Positions 47,237-56,294 of a DNA stretch of 64,000 bases are shown here, in pieces. The notes below the pieces were generated by a model. It made no database searches, was not told where the DNA came from, and was given only the letters and a program-made list of their open reading frames with translations. The stretch lies in contig NZ_JANADK010000001.1 in the NCBI RefSeq assembly GCF_024199795.1, positions 3,100,001-3,164,000 of the forward strand. The letters run 5' to 3'. A program made the position numbers and the translations under genes. Positions within the stretch are counted from its first letter, which is position 1, and each line of letters begins with the position of its first letter. Origin of the DNA: Bradyrhizobium sp. CCGB01. GTDB lineage: Bacteria; Pseudomonadota; Alphaproteobacteria; Rhizobiales; Xanthobacteraceae.

Positions 47237-48585
47237 ATGCCCGATTTTCCGACTCTGGCGAAGCTCGCCGAAGACCTCGAAAGCGGCCGCACGACCTCCC
47301 GCAAGCTGGTCGAGGCGTGCATCGCCAGGATCGCCGACCCGGCTGGCGAGGGCCAGCGCACCTTCATCCACGTCGACAAGGACGCCGCGCTCGCAACGGC
47401 TGACGCGATGGATACCCTGCGCAAGGTCGAGGCTGCGCCGTCGCGCTATGCCGGTATCCCGATCTCGATCAAGGATCTCTTCGATATCAAGGGACAGACG
47501 ACGCGCGCCGGCTCCCGTGCGCTCGACGATTCCGATCCGGCGGAGCACGATGCGGCAACGGTGGCGCGCCTGCGCAAGGCCGGCTTCGTGCTGATCGGCC
47601 GCACCAACATGACCGAGTTCGCCTATTCCGGCATCGGCATCAATCCGCATTACGGCACGCCGAAGGGGGCTGGAACCGGGCCGTGGGCCATGTGCCCGGC
47701 GGCTCGTCCTCGGGCGCCGCGGTCTCCGTGCTCGACGGCATGGCGCATGGCGCGCTCGGCACCGACACCGGCGGCTCCTGCCGGATTCCGGCGGCCTTCA
47801 ACGGCATCGTCGGCTACAAGCCGACGCAGCGGCGCGTGCCGCTCGACGGCGCAGTGCCGCTGTCGTTCTCGCTCGACAGCATCGGGCCGTTGGCGCGATC
47901 GGTCAGCTGCTGTGCCATTCTCGATGCCGTGCTGGCGAACGAGCCGGTCGTCCCGCTGAAGCCGCGCCCCGTGAAGGGCATGCGGCTCGCCGTGCCGACC
48001 ACCGTCGCGCTGGACGACCTCGATGCTGAGGTCTCCGAGACCTTCGAGCGGACGCTGAAGACCCTTGCCGATCACGGTGCGATCATCGAACGCATCGAGA
48101 TGGCGGAATTCCACGACATCGGCCCGATGAACGCCAAGGGCGGCTTTGCCGCGGCCGAGAGCTTCGCCTGGCACCGCTATCTCATCACCGCCAAGGGCGA
48201 CGTCTACGACCCCAGGGTCTTCGTGCGCATCATGCGCGGCGAGGCGCAGAGCGCGGCCGATTACATCGATCTCCTCAACGAGCGCCGCTCGCTGATCGCC
48301 CGCGTCAATGCGCGCCTCGCGCCCTATGACGCGCTGGTGCTGCCCACCACCGCCAACACGCCGCCGAAGATTTCCGATCTCGCCGACGACAAGGCGTTCA
48401 CCAGGGAAAACCTGCGGGCGCTGCGCAATTGCACCCTCATCAACATGATCGACGGCTGCGCCATCTCGCTGCCCGCACATCGCGAGGGCGACGTTCCCGT
48501 CGGCCTGATGCTGGCGGGCGCGGGCGGATCGGACCGCCGTATTTTCGAGCTTGCTGCCGGCATGGAGGCCGTAATTCGTGTTTGA
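47237..48585 (+). pseudogene. Amidase signature enzyme, interrupted by a one-base frameshift
   Basis: Two adjacent frames together encode one amidase. The first (from ATG 47237) has the catalytic lysine in PISIKDLFD and runs to NPHYGTPK; the second resumes at WNRAVGHVPGGSSSGAAVSV and contains GTDTGGSCRIPAAFNGIVGY, the Ser-cisSer part of the triad, and continues to the normal C-terminus. The switch lies at the GGGGG run 47665-47669; one extra G would give a 449-residue protein with no other change. The break may be real decay or a sequencing error. It overlaps the DUF2848 gene by 8 bp, a pairing that suggests a shared pathway for an amide or cyclic compound. Confidence 0.85.
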
Positions 48586-49264
48586 CCTGACTTTCACCGT
48601 CGACGCCCAGGACACCACAACGCCGCTGACGCTAGCGATCGACCAGATGGTCATCGCCGGCTGGACCGGCCGCGACCCGGTCGCACGCGACAAGCATATC
48701 GCCGAGCTGCAAGAGATGGGCATCGCCCCGCCGGCCTCGACGCCGATCTACTATCGCGGCGCGGCACGGCGGCTGACCCAGGAAGACAGCATCGAATGCA
48801 CCGGCGGCGATTCCTCGGGCGAGGTCGAGTTCGTGCTGATCGGCTGGCAAGGCCGCATCTTCGTCGGCTGTGGCTCCGACCACACCGACCGCAAGGTCGA
48901 GGCCTACAACGTCACGGTGTCGAAGCAGATGTGCGACAAGCCGATCGCGTCCACGCTGTGGGAGCTGGAGGATGTCATCGGTCATTGGGACAAGATGATC
49001 CTGCGCTCCTGGGCCACGATCAAGGGCGAGCGCGTGCTCTACCAGGAGGGCACGCTGGACGCGATGCTGCCGGTCGCCGATCTCATCGCGCGGGGTTTTC
49101 CGGGCGGGAAGCTGCCCGACAGCTGTGCCATGTTCGGCGGCACTTTTGCGGCCAAGGGTGGCATCCGGCCGGCGGATCGCTTCGAGTTCGAGCTCGAGGA
49201 TCCCGTGCTGAAGCGGACGATCAAGCACGGCTACGACGTGGTGACGCTGCCGGTGCTGGGCTAG
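48578..49264 (+). CDS. DUF2848 family protein
   Basis: A 228-residue soluble protein from GTG 48578, overlapping the amidase end by 8 bp. Conserved features include IAGWTGRD near the N-terminus, PIYYRGAARRLT, GGDSSGEVEFVLIG, VGCGSDHTDRKVEAY, SKQMCDKPIA and HWDKMILRS; these match DUF2848, which looks distantly like the fumarylacetoacetate hydrolase fold. The acidic/histidine motifs could bind a divalent metal. The function of the family is not known; repeated pairing with amidases points to a hydrolytic or decarboxylating step. Confidence 0.82.
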   Translation: MFDLTFTVDAQDTTTPLTLAIDQMVIAGWTGRDPVARDKHIAELQEMGIAPPASTPIYYRGAARRLTQEDSIECTGGDSSGEVEFVLIGWQGRIFVGCGSDHTDRKVEAYNVTVSKQMCDKPIASTLWELEDVIGHWDKMILRSWATIKGERVLYQEGTLDAMLPVADLIARGFPGGKLPDSCAMFGGTFAAKGGIRPADRFEFELEDPVLKRTIKHGYDVVTLPVLG

Positions 49265-49283
49265 CTCCACAAGCAACAGTCCT

Positions 49284-49359
49284 GTAGGGTGGGCAAAGCG
49301 AAGCGTGCCCACCATTTCGTGATGGTGGGCACGTCGCTTCGCGCCTTTGCCCACCCTAC
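49284..49359. repeat. Palindromic repeat family B, copy 5
   Basis: GTAGGGTGGGCAAAGCG and its reverse complement with CGTGCCCACCAT/ATGGTGGGCACG inner arms, 19 bp after the DUF2848 stop. Confidence 0.85.
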
Positions 49360-49373
49360 GAGATCTCTCCTCT

Positions 49374-49458
49374 GTCATTGCGAGGAGCGCTTGCGACGAA
49401 GCAATCCAGGCTGGTTCCGCGGAGGGATTCTGGATTGCTTCGCTTCGCTCGCAATGAC
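49374..49458. repeat. Palindromic repeat family A, copy 2
   Basis: GTCATTGCGAGGAGCG ... CGCTTCGCTCGCAATGAC with CGAAGCAATCCAG/TCTGGATTGCTTCG inner arms. It lies 14 bp beyond the family B copy and 53 bp before the 2-oxoglutarate oxygenase gene. Confidence 0.85.
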
Positions 49459-49511
49459 GGGGAAGTCGTCGGAAATCGGGTGGCGCCAGAGGGGGGCGCA
49501 TTGCGAAAGTC

Positions 49512-50261
49512 ATGGCCATGACAGCAACAGCACGCAAATCCCCGCCTTCGTCCGCCGACCTCACCACCCACGTCGATGCCCTCGATTGGCCGCAAATCAC
49601 CGCCGAGCTCGACACCCAGGGCTGCGCCGTCCTGAAGGGCCTGCTGACGCCGGACCAGTGTCGCACCGTCGCTGCGCTCTATCCCCATGACACTAACTTC
49701 CGCAGCCGCATCGTCATGGGCCGCCACGGTTTTGGCCGCGGCGAGTACAAATATTTCTCCTATCCGCTGCCGGACCTCATCGCGCAGCTGCGCCCGGCGC
49801 TCTATGCGCATCTGCAAGGCGTCGCCAATCGCTGGAACGAGGCGATGGGAATCGACATCCGCTATCCGGCTGCACATCCGGCGTTCCTCAAGCGCTGCCA
49901 CGAAGCCGGCCAGAGCCGTCCGACGCCGCTGTTGCTGCAATACGAGGCCGGCGACTACAATTGCCTGCACCAGGACCTCTATGGCGAGCACGTGTTCCCG
50001 CTCCAGGTCGCGATCCTCTTGTCCGAGCCGGGCCGCGACTTTACCGGCGGCGAGTTCGTGCTGACCGAGCAGCGCCCGCGCATGCAGTCGCGCGCCGAGG
50101 TCGTGCCGCTGGCGCAGGGCGACGCCGTCGCCTTTGCCGTGCATCATCGCCCGGTGCAGGGGACACGCGGCACCTACCGCGTTAATCTGCGCCACGGCGT
50201 CAGCCGGCTTCGCACCGGCCAGCGCCACACGGTGGGTGTGATCTTCCACGATGCCAAATGA
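49512..50261 (+). CDS. 2-oxoglutarate/Fe(II)-dependent oxygenase (prolyl 4-hydroxylase-like)
   Basis: A 249-residue dioxygenase fold. The iron ligands are in CLHQDLYGE (HxD) and the distal histidine in FAVHHRPV; GTRGTYRVNLRHGVS provides the 2-oxoglutarate-binding arginine. It starts with a hydrophilic N-terminus and no signal peptide. The stop is 9 bp before the alkB gene on the same strand, and such proteins are repeatedly found with alkB or ada genes in alphaproteobacteria, suggesting a part in the alkylation response. The substrate is unknown. ATG 49518 is an alternative start two codons later. Confidence 0.87.
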   Translation: MAMTATARKSPPSSADLTTHVDALDWPQITAELDTQGCAVLKGLLTPDQCRTVAALYPHDTNFRSRIVMGRHGFGRGEYKYFSYPLPDLIAQLRPALYAHLQGVANRWNEAMGIDIRYPAAHPAFLKRCHEAGQSRPTPLLLQYEAGDYNCLHQDLYGEHVFPLQVAILLSEPGRDFTGGEFVLTEQRPRMQSRAEVVPLAQGDAVAFAVHHRPVQGTRGTYRVNLRHGVSRLRTGQRHTVGVIFHDAK

Positions 50262-50270
50262 GCGCTGCGA

Positions 50271-50924
50271 TTGACGGGTGACCTGTTCGATACTGTCGCT
50301 GAAGCGCAGCCATCGCGCGAAGACATCGCCGATGGCGCCGTGCTGTTGCGCGGCTTCGTCAGGCCGATCGAGAGCGAGCTGATCGATGCCGCGCGCGCCA
50401 TCGTGGAGCAGTCGCCGTTCCGCCGCATGACCACGCCCGGCGGCCACCTGATGTCGGTGGCGATGACCAATTGCGGCGAGCGCGGCTGGATCACCGATCA
50501 CACCGGTTATCGCTATGATCCCATTGATCCGCGAACCGGCGCGCCCTGGCCCGCCATGCCGCCCGTGCTCCGCGACCTCGCCCGCCGCGCGGCAGAGCAG
50601 GGAGGTTTCACCGGCTTTGCGCCCGATGCCTGCCTCGTTAATCGCTATGAGCCCGGCACGCGGCTCTCGCTGCACCAGGACAAGGACGAGCTGGACTATT
50701 CGGCGCCGATCGTCTCGGTCTCGCTCGGGCTGCCCGCGACCTTCCTGTTCGGCGGCCTGGCGCGCAGCGACAAGCCACGCCGCTTCCGGCTCGTCCATGG
50801 CGACGTGGTCGTCTGGGGCGGACCGTCACGGCTCGCCTATCACGGCGTCGCGCCGCTCGCCGATGGCGAGCATGCGCTGCTCGGCCGGAAGCGGATCAAT
50901 CTGACGTTTCGACGGACGCGGTGA
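50271..50924 (+). CDS. alkB: DNA oxidative demethylase AlkB
   Basis: AlkB-type 2-oxoglutarate/Fe(II) dioxygenase of 217 residues that repairs 1-methyladenine and 3-methylcytosine in DNA or RNA. The iron ligands are LSLHQDKDE and the histidine in LAYHGV; RINLTFR is the diagnostic RxNxTxR motif binding 2-oxoglutarate. MTNCGERGW and YEPGTRLSLHQD match E. coli AlkB. The start is TTG 50271: the frame has a stop at 50259, so only TTG or a nearby CTG can begin it. It is coupled to the upstream oxygenase gene. Confidence 0.93.
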   Translation: MTGDLFDTVAEAQPSREDIADGAVLLRGFVRPIESELIDAARAIVEQSPFRRMTTPGGHLMSVAMTNCGERGWITDHTGYRYDPIDPRTGAPWPAMPPVLRDLARRAAEQGGFTGFAPDACLVNRYEPGTRLSLHQDKDELDYSAPIVSVSLGLPATFLFGGLARSDKPRRFRLVHGDVVVWGGPSRLAYHGVAPLADGEHALLGRKRINLTFRRTR

Positions 50925-50931
50925 TCTATCC

Positions 50932-51043
50932 CCTCATCCTGAGGAGCGCGCCACTCGGCGCGCGTCTCGAAGGATGAAGGCCGAGATGTCGCAGCCGGGC
51001 CTCGATGGTTCGAGACGGCGCTTCGCGCCTCCTCACCATGAGG
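50932..51043. repeat. Palindromic repeat family C, copy 2
   Basis: CCTCATCCTGAGGAGCG and CCTCACCATGAGG ends with GTCTCGAAGGATG/GGTTCGAGACGGCGC inner arms, 7 bp after the alkB stop and adjacent to the stop of the convergent TPP enzyme gene. Confidence 0.82.
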
Positions 51044-51047
51044 ATCA

Positions 51048-52676
51048 CTACGGCTTCGGCGGGTGAATGAACGCCCAGGGGCTGACTTCCGAGTCCCGCG
51101 TCACCTCGACCGAAATCAGATACGGCCCGCCATGCGCGAGCGCCTTCTCCATCGCCGCCTTGAACTGATCCGGCGCCGTCACGCGCGCGGCGGCCACACC
51201 AAAGGACTCCGCGAGCTTGACGAAATCCGGATTGACGAGATCCGACGCCACCACGCGGCCGTCGAAGCGTTCGCGCTGGTCGCGGCGGACATTGCCATAG
51301 GCGTTGTTGTTGAACACCAGCGTCACCACGCCGATGTTGAACTGCACGGCAGTGGCAAGCTCCTGCACGCCGAACATGAAACCGCCGTCGCCGGTGATCG
51401 CCACCACCGGCTTGTCGGGATTGGCGACCTTGGCCCCGAGCGCGGTCGGAAAGCCCGAGCCGAGCGTGCCCTGATAGCCCGAGGTGATGAAGGTGCGCGG
51501 CTCGTAGACCGGAAAGCCGTACCAGGAAGCGAAGCCGAACTGCGACAACTCATCTGTGACGATCGCGTTCGCCGGCAGCACCTCGCGCAGGATGTTGAGG
51601 TACGCCATCTGGGGCTGGATGCGCTGGATCTCGGCTTGGGCTGATGCGGTGGCCTCGCGGATTTCACCGCGCCGGCCGCTCGTCCTCGCATAGCCGGCCT
51701 TCTTCACGGCCGCGACGAGATCGGCCGTCCCGGCCTTCGCGTCGGCGACAATAGCGGTATCGGAGGCGAGGCGGCGCATTTCGGCCGGATCGATGTCGAT
51801 CCGAATGGACTTCAGTCCCTTCGGCTGAAACGGCCAGCGGAAGCCCGACGCGGGCAGTTCCGCGCGGGTGCCGATCGCGATCATCAGATCGGTCGTCGGC
51901 CAAAGCTTGTAAGCAGCGGCCATGGTGAGCCCGAGCTCGTGCGCGTTGGAGACGATGCCGCGGCCGCTGCGAAACGCGACGACGGGGGCATCGATCATCT
52001 CGGCGAGCTCGAGGATTTCCTCGCTGGCCTCGATCGCGCCACTGCCGACGAAGATCATCGGCGCCTTGCTGTTCCTGATCAGCGCGGCGGCCTGCTTGAT
52101 CATATCGGGGTCAGGCAGCGGTGCGGGCAGCGGCTCCAGCACCTGTGCTGCCGCCGTGCCGGCGCGCTGGGTGAAAATATCCCAGGGCATTTCGACCGAG
52201 GCAGGGCCACGGCGCCCGGACGTCATCTCCTGGAAGGCACGCGCGACGACCGTCGGCGCGTTGCCGGGATATTCGATGCGGTCGGCCCACTTCACATAGG
52301 TCCGCAGGGTCGCCAGCTGGTCCGGCATTTCGTGCAGATGGCCGCGGCCCTTGCCCAGAAACTGTGTCGGTACCTGGCCTGTCACGCACAGCACCGGCTC
52401 GTTGCAGCCGAAGGCGGTCAGCAGTGCCGCGCTGGCGTTGAGCACGCCGGGGCCGGGCACCACGCTGAACACGCCGGGCCTGCCGCTGGAGCGCGCATAG
52501 CCGAACGCCATGTAGCCGCAGGCCTGCTCGTGCCGCGCCCCGATCACCTTGAGCTGGGCCTGGTGGAAGGCATCGAACAGGCCGTAGACCTGCGCGCCGG
52601 GCAGGCCGAACACAGTGTCGACGCCGTGGGCAACAAGGCCGCTTACGATCGCTTCGCCGCCAGTGAGGGTCGTCAT
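51048..52676 (-). CDS. Thiamine-diphosphate-dependent enzyme, acetolactate synthase-like
   Basis: Three-domain TPP enzyme of 542 residues from ATG 52676. The N-terminal domain has VDTVFGLPGAQVYGLFDAFH with an active-site-type glutamate in GARHEQACGYMAFGYA. The C-terminal domain has the TPP motif GDGGFMFGVQELATAVQFNIGVVTLVFNNN (seen in parts). No regulatory-subunit gene is near. It is the last gene of the hpa operon, 25 bp after the FAH-family gene, so it may act on a 2-oxo acid in aromatic catabolism instead of making acetolactate. The exact reaction is not assigned. Confidence 0.87.
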   Translation of the reverse strand: MTTLTGGEAIVSGLVAHGVDTVFGLPGAQVYGLFDAFHQAQLKVIGARHEQACGYMAFGYARSSGRPGVFSVVPGPGVLNASAALLTAFGCNEPVLCVTGQVPTQFLGKGRGHLHEMPDQLATLRTYVKWADRIEYPGNAPTVVARAFQEMTSGRRGPASVEMPWDIFTQRAGTAAAQVLEPLPAPLPDPDMIKQAAALIRNSKAPMIFVGSGAIEASEEILELAEMIDAPVVAFRSGRGIVSNAHELGLTMAAAYKLWPTTDLMIAIGTRAELPASGFRWPFQPKGLKSIRIDIDPAEMRRLASDTAIVADAKAGTADLVAAVKKAGYARTSGRRGEIREATASAQAEIQRIQPQMAYLNILREVLPANAIVTDELSQFGFASWYGFPVYEPRTFITSGYQGTLGSGFPTALGAKVANPDKPVVAITGDGGFMFGVQELATAVQFNIGVVTLVFNNNAYGNVRRDQRERFDGRVVASDLVNPDFVKLAESFGVAAARVTAPDQFKAAMEKALAHGGPYLISVEVTRDSEVSPWAFIHPPKP

Positions 52677-52701
52677 TGCACTATTCCACTTCGATTGTTG
52701 T

Positions 52702-53570
52702 TCAGGCTTCGTCGACGACACCGTTGCGCAATTGGCCGATGCCTTCCGCCTCGACCTCGATGACATCGCCCGGCTTCAGGTAACGCGGCGATCGAACCGC
52801 GCACCGGCGCCGGTCGGCGTGCCCGTGACGATGATGTCGCCGGGGACCAGCGTTGCGAAGGTCGAGATATAGCTGATGAGATAGCGGAACGGGAACATCA
52901 GCCGGCTGGTGCGATCGTCCTGCCGCAGCTCGCCGTTGACATGCGTGGTGAGCCTGATGTCCGCGATCTGGGATTCCTTCGTGTAGGGCACGAGCCACGG
53001 GCCGAAGCTACCGCTGGAATCGAAATTCTTGCCCTGCGTGACGTTGAACTTGGCGTGGCGCAGCCAGTCGCGCACCGAGCCTTCGTTGCACAGCGTGAGC
53101 GCGGCGATGTGATCGAGCGCGGCACTTTCGGCAATGTGCCGGCCTTGCTTGCCGATCACCAGCACGATCTCGCCCTCGTAATCGAGCTGCGCTGACGCGC
53201 GCGGGCGCACCAGCGGCGTGTCGTGACCGACGAAGGAGCGGGGTGAGCGCATGAACATGCTCGGATATTTCGGCGCGTCCTGGCCGTCCTTGTACTCGGC
53301 GTTGCGGTCGGGATAGTTGACGCCGATGCAGATGATCTTTTCCGGTGCGGGCACCGGCGGCAGCCAGGTGATGTCGGCGAGCGCGTGATCCGGCGTGCGG
53401 CCGGCGGCTTCTTCGGCGAAGCTCACGAGCTTTCCGGCCGCGATCACCTCGCGCAGCGTCGGATAGTCCTTTGCGTGGCGCGAAGAGAGATCGACGATGC
53501 CGCCCTCCAGGACGGCGCCGTAGCTGATATCACCCTTGACGGAATAGGTGGCGAGGCGAGGGAGCTTCAT
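52702..53570 (-). pseudogene. Fumarylacetoacetate hydrolase-family protein, candidate HpaG, with one-base frameshift near the C-terminus
   Basis: The frame from ATG 53570 has the FAH core: ICIGVNYPDRNAEY, LDYEGEIVLVIGKQGRHI with the metal-binding glutamates, CNEGSVRDW, QGKNFDSSGSFGPWLV and IIVTGTPTGAGARFD. It then stops at 52776, but the adjacent frame continues PRYLKPGDVIEVEAEG, the normal family ending, to 52702. One missing C/G near 52790 (GATCGCC where GATCCGCC is expected) explains this and restores 289 residues. In homoprotocatechuate degradation HpaG is a FAH-family decarboxylase acting between HpaF and HpaH; no other candidate is nearby. Confidence 0.83.
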
Positions 53571-53589
53571 AGGTAATCAATCTCTCTTG

Positions 53590-53714
53590 TCGTCCCTGCG
53601 AAAGCAGGGACCCATGCCGCGTGATCTATCGATGGAGTGCGACGACAATCCCGAACGACCAACCTTCGCCAAACTCCTCCCTGTGGTTATGGGTCCCTGC
53701 TTTCGCAGGGACGA
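53590..53714. repeat. Palindromic repeat family E, copy 2
   Basis: TCGTCCCTGCGAAAGCAGGG and its reverse complement with GGGACCCATG/TATGGGTCCC inner arms, between the hpaD stop and the FAH-family gene start, inside the hpa operon. Confidence 0.83.
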
Positions 53715-53744
53715 CGGGAAGAGTTGTTTTGCTTGTCACCGGCA

Positions 53745-54728
53745 TCAATCCGCCACCAGCACGTCGGCCACGAACTTCGGCTCGCGCACGGCTTGCCCTG
53801 AGAAAGGCGAGCCCTGCTCGAACCAGGAGCGTGGCGCCGGCGCGCCCCACAGCGTCTGGCGGCGCGGATCGCGCAGCGACCAGCGCAGCGGCTCGTGGTC
53901 GTGATCGCCGGTAAAGTAATCGCTGGTGTAGAGCTCGAGGCGGTGTCCATCGGGGTCGCGCACATAGAGGAAGAACGCATTCGAGATGCCGTGGCGTCCC
54001 GGACCGCGCTCGATGTTCTTCACAAAGCCTTGCGAGGCCATGACGTCGCAGAGATGGATGATGTTCATCGCCGTCGGCGTCCAGTACGCGAAATGGTGCA
54101 GGCGAGGGCCCTTGCCATTGGTGATGGCGAAGTCATGGACATTGCCCTTGCGATGCATCCAGGCCGCGGCGATGCGGCCGTTCGGTCCGTCCTCCTCGGC
54201 GTATTCGGTGAGACGGAAGCCGAGCCGTGCGTAGAACTCGACGGTGTCCTGCACCTCGGCGGCGAACACGTTGAAATGGTCGAGCCGCTGCGGGTGGCAT
54301 CCCCTGTAGAGATCGTAGCGGCGAAGCAGGTGCGGCCGGCGGTCCATCGATGCGTAGAGTTCGATCTGGAAGCCGAAGGGATCGGTGAATTGCAGCGTGC
54401 GGCCTTGGAACGGCTGGTCGACGAAGGCGTAAGAAAGGCCGTTCTCGGAGAGAAAGGCGGCAGCCTTGTCGAGATCCCCGTCGTTGCCGACCTTGAAGCC
54501 CAATCGATTGCAGGCAGGCACCGCCGCCTTGCGCAGCACCAGCGAATGATGCTGATGCTCCTCGGCGGCGCGCAGGTAAACGAATTTGTCGTCGGCATCC
54601 TCGACATGCATGCCGACGGTGGTCTCGTAGAATTCGCGGCTCAGCTTCAGGTCGGTCACGTCGAGCACGACGTGGCTGGAGCGGATGATGTTGAACGGCG
54701 GCTCGAAGATATGTTGCGGTACGGGCAT
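53745..54728 (-). CDS. hpaD: 3,4-dihydroxyphenylacetate (homoprotocatechuate) 2,3-dioxygenase
   Basis: Extradiol dioxygenase of 327 residues made of VOC modules. The metal ligands are visible as His 151 in RLDHFNVF, one of His 211/212 in PRLHHFAYW and Glu 265 in HRLELYT. DGHRLELYTSDYFTGD and ERGPGRHGISNAF closely follow the Brevibacterium-type homoprotocatechuate dioxygenases. It opens the ring beside the hydroxyls to form 5-carboxymethyl-2-hydroxymuconate semialdehyde, the substrate of HpaE encoded 27 bp upstream. Confidence 0.93.
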   Translation of the reverse strand: MPVPQHIFEPPFNIIRSSHVVLDVTDLKLSREFYETTVGMHVEDADDKFVYLRAAEEHQHHSLVLRKAAVPACNRLGFKVGNDGDLDKAAAFLSENGLSYAFVDQPFQGRTLQFTDPFGFQIELYASMDRRPHLLRRYDLYRGCHPQRLDHFNVFAAEVQDTVEFYARLGFRLTEYAEEDGPNGRIAAAWMHRKGNVHDFAITNGKGPRLHHFAYWTPTAMNIIHLCDVMASQGFVKNIERGPGRHGISNAFFLYVRDPDGHRLELYTSDYFTGDHDHEPLRWSLRDPRRQTLWGAPAPRSWFEQGSPFSGQAVREPKFVADVLVAD

Positions 54729-54755
54729 TGGCGTTTCCCCTCGGAACGACGAGCG

Positions 54756-56294
54756 TCAGAGTCCCAATTTCTGAATCTTGTGCGTGCCCCGCGCCAGCGA
54801 GACGTGCTTGGTTTCCATGTAGAAGTCGAACGAGTAATCGCCGCCGTCGCGGCCGATGCCGCTCGCCTTCATGCCGCCGAACGGCGTCGGCAGATGGCGG
54901 ACGTTCTCCGAGTTCAGCCAGATCATGCCGGCCTCCAGCGCGTCGGCGACACGCAGCGCGCGGCCGACGTCGTTGGTCCAGACATAGCCGGTTAAGCCAT
55001 AGCGGATGTCGTTGGCGATTTCGATCGCGTCCGCCTCGTCCCTGAACGGCAGCACGGTGAGGAACGGGCCGAACACCTCTTCCTGCGCCACGCGCATCTT
55101 GCCGTGTGCGCCGGTCACCAGCGTCGGCTCGACGTAATGTCCGCCGCCGGGGCCGTCATAGGCCTTGCCGCCGACCGCGATGGTCGCGCCGTCCTGGCGC
55201 GCGACGTCGAAATAGGAGCAGACTTTCGCAAGGTGCCGTTCATGGATCAGCGGCCCGATCTCGGTGGCGGGATCGAGGGGATGGCCGACCTTCAGCGCCT
55301 TCACGCGCGCGGTCAGCTTCTCCACGAATTTCTCCGCGATGCTTTGCTGGATCAGCAGCCGGCTCGACGACGTGCAGCGCTCGCCGTTGAGCGAGTAGAT
55401 CATGAACACGACGGCATCGAGGGCGCGGTCGAGATCGGCATCGTCGAACACGATGACCGGGTTCTTGCCGCCGAGCTCGAAATGCACGCGCTTCAGGGTC
55501 GGGGCGCCCTGAACCATGATCGCCGAGCCCGTCGCGCTCTCGCCGACGAAGCCGATCGCCTTGATCGCGGGATGCTCGGTCAGGGCCTTGCCGGCTTCCT
55601 CACCAAAACCGTGGACGGTGTTGAGCACGCCGTCGGGTACGCCGGCTTCCTTGACCAGCCTTGCCAGAATGCTCGCCGTCACCGGCGACCACTCGGCCGG
55701 CTTGTGCACGACGGTGCAGCCGGCGGCCAGCGCAGGGGCAATCTTCCAGGTCGAGAGCATGAACGGCGTATTCCACGGCGTGATCACGCCGACGGGGCCG
55801 ATCGGCACGCGGGTCGAGACGTTCCAGTGCTCGTCGCTCGGCGTGTTCTGGCCATCGCGCGCCTCGGCGCATTTGTCGGCGAAGAAGCGGAAATTCTCGG
55901 CGGCGCGGATCGCGGCCTTGGCCATGAAGCGATAGGCCTGCCCGGTGTCGATGCATTCGAGCACCGCGATGTCGTCGGCATTGTCCTCGATCGCATCGGC
56001 GACGCGATGCAGCAGCTTGCGCCGCATCGCAGGCCCCATGTCGCGCCAGGACTTGAAGGCGAGGGCGGCGGCAGTGGCCGCGGCGTCGATGTCCTCGGCG
56101 TTGCCGCGCGCAACGCTCGCGAGCGTTGCGCCATCGATCGGCGATTTCGTCTCAAAGGTTTCGCCGGAGATCGCGGGCACGATCTTGCCGTCGATCATGT
56201 GGCCGACGCCGTCGGCGCGCAGCGTTTTCAGCAGCGGCGCGGCGCGGTCGCGATTGGCCTGGAACACATCGGCTTTCGGCGTGGACTTATCCAT
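54756..56294 (-). CDS. hpaE: 5-carboxymethyl-2-hydroxymuconate semialdehyde dehydrogenase
   Basis: Aldehyde dehydrogenase of 512 residues, NAD-dependent and cytoplasmic. The proton-relay asparagine is in ITPWNTPFML, the catalytic glutamate in HFELGGKNPVIV and the nucleophilic cysteine in NGERCTSSSRLL. FGGMKASGIGRDGGDYSFDF is the usual C-terminal oligomerisation segment. It oxidises the ring-fission semialdehyde to 5-carboxymethyl-2-hydroxymuconate. Its start overlaps the hpaF stop by eight bases and hpaD follows 27 bp on. Confidence 0.94.
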   Translation of the reverse strand: MDKSTPKADVFQANRDRAAPLLKTLRADGVGHMIDGKIVPAISGETFETKSPIDGATLASVARGNAEDIDAAATAAALAFKSWRDMGPAMRRKLLHRVADAIEDNADDIAVLECIDTGQAYRFMAKAAIRAAENFRFFADKCAEARDGQNTPSDEHWNVSTRVPIGPVGVITPWNTPFMLSTWKIAPALAAGCTVVHKPAEWSPVTASILARLVKEAGVPDGVLNTVHGFGEEAGKALTEHPAIKAIGFVGESATGSAIMVQGAPTLKRVHFELGGKNPVIVFDDADLDRALDAVVFMIYSLNGERCTSSSRLLIQQSIAEKFVEKLTARVKALKVGHPLDPATEIGPLIHERHLAKVCSYFDVARQDGATIAVGGKAYDGPGGGHYVEPTLVTGAHGKMRVAQEEVFGPFLTVLPFRDEADAIEIANDIRYGLTGYVWTNDVGRALRVADALEAGMIWLNSENVRHLPTPFGGMKASGIGRDGGDYSFDFYMETKHVSLARGTHKIQKLGL

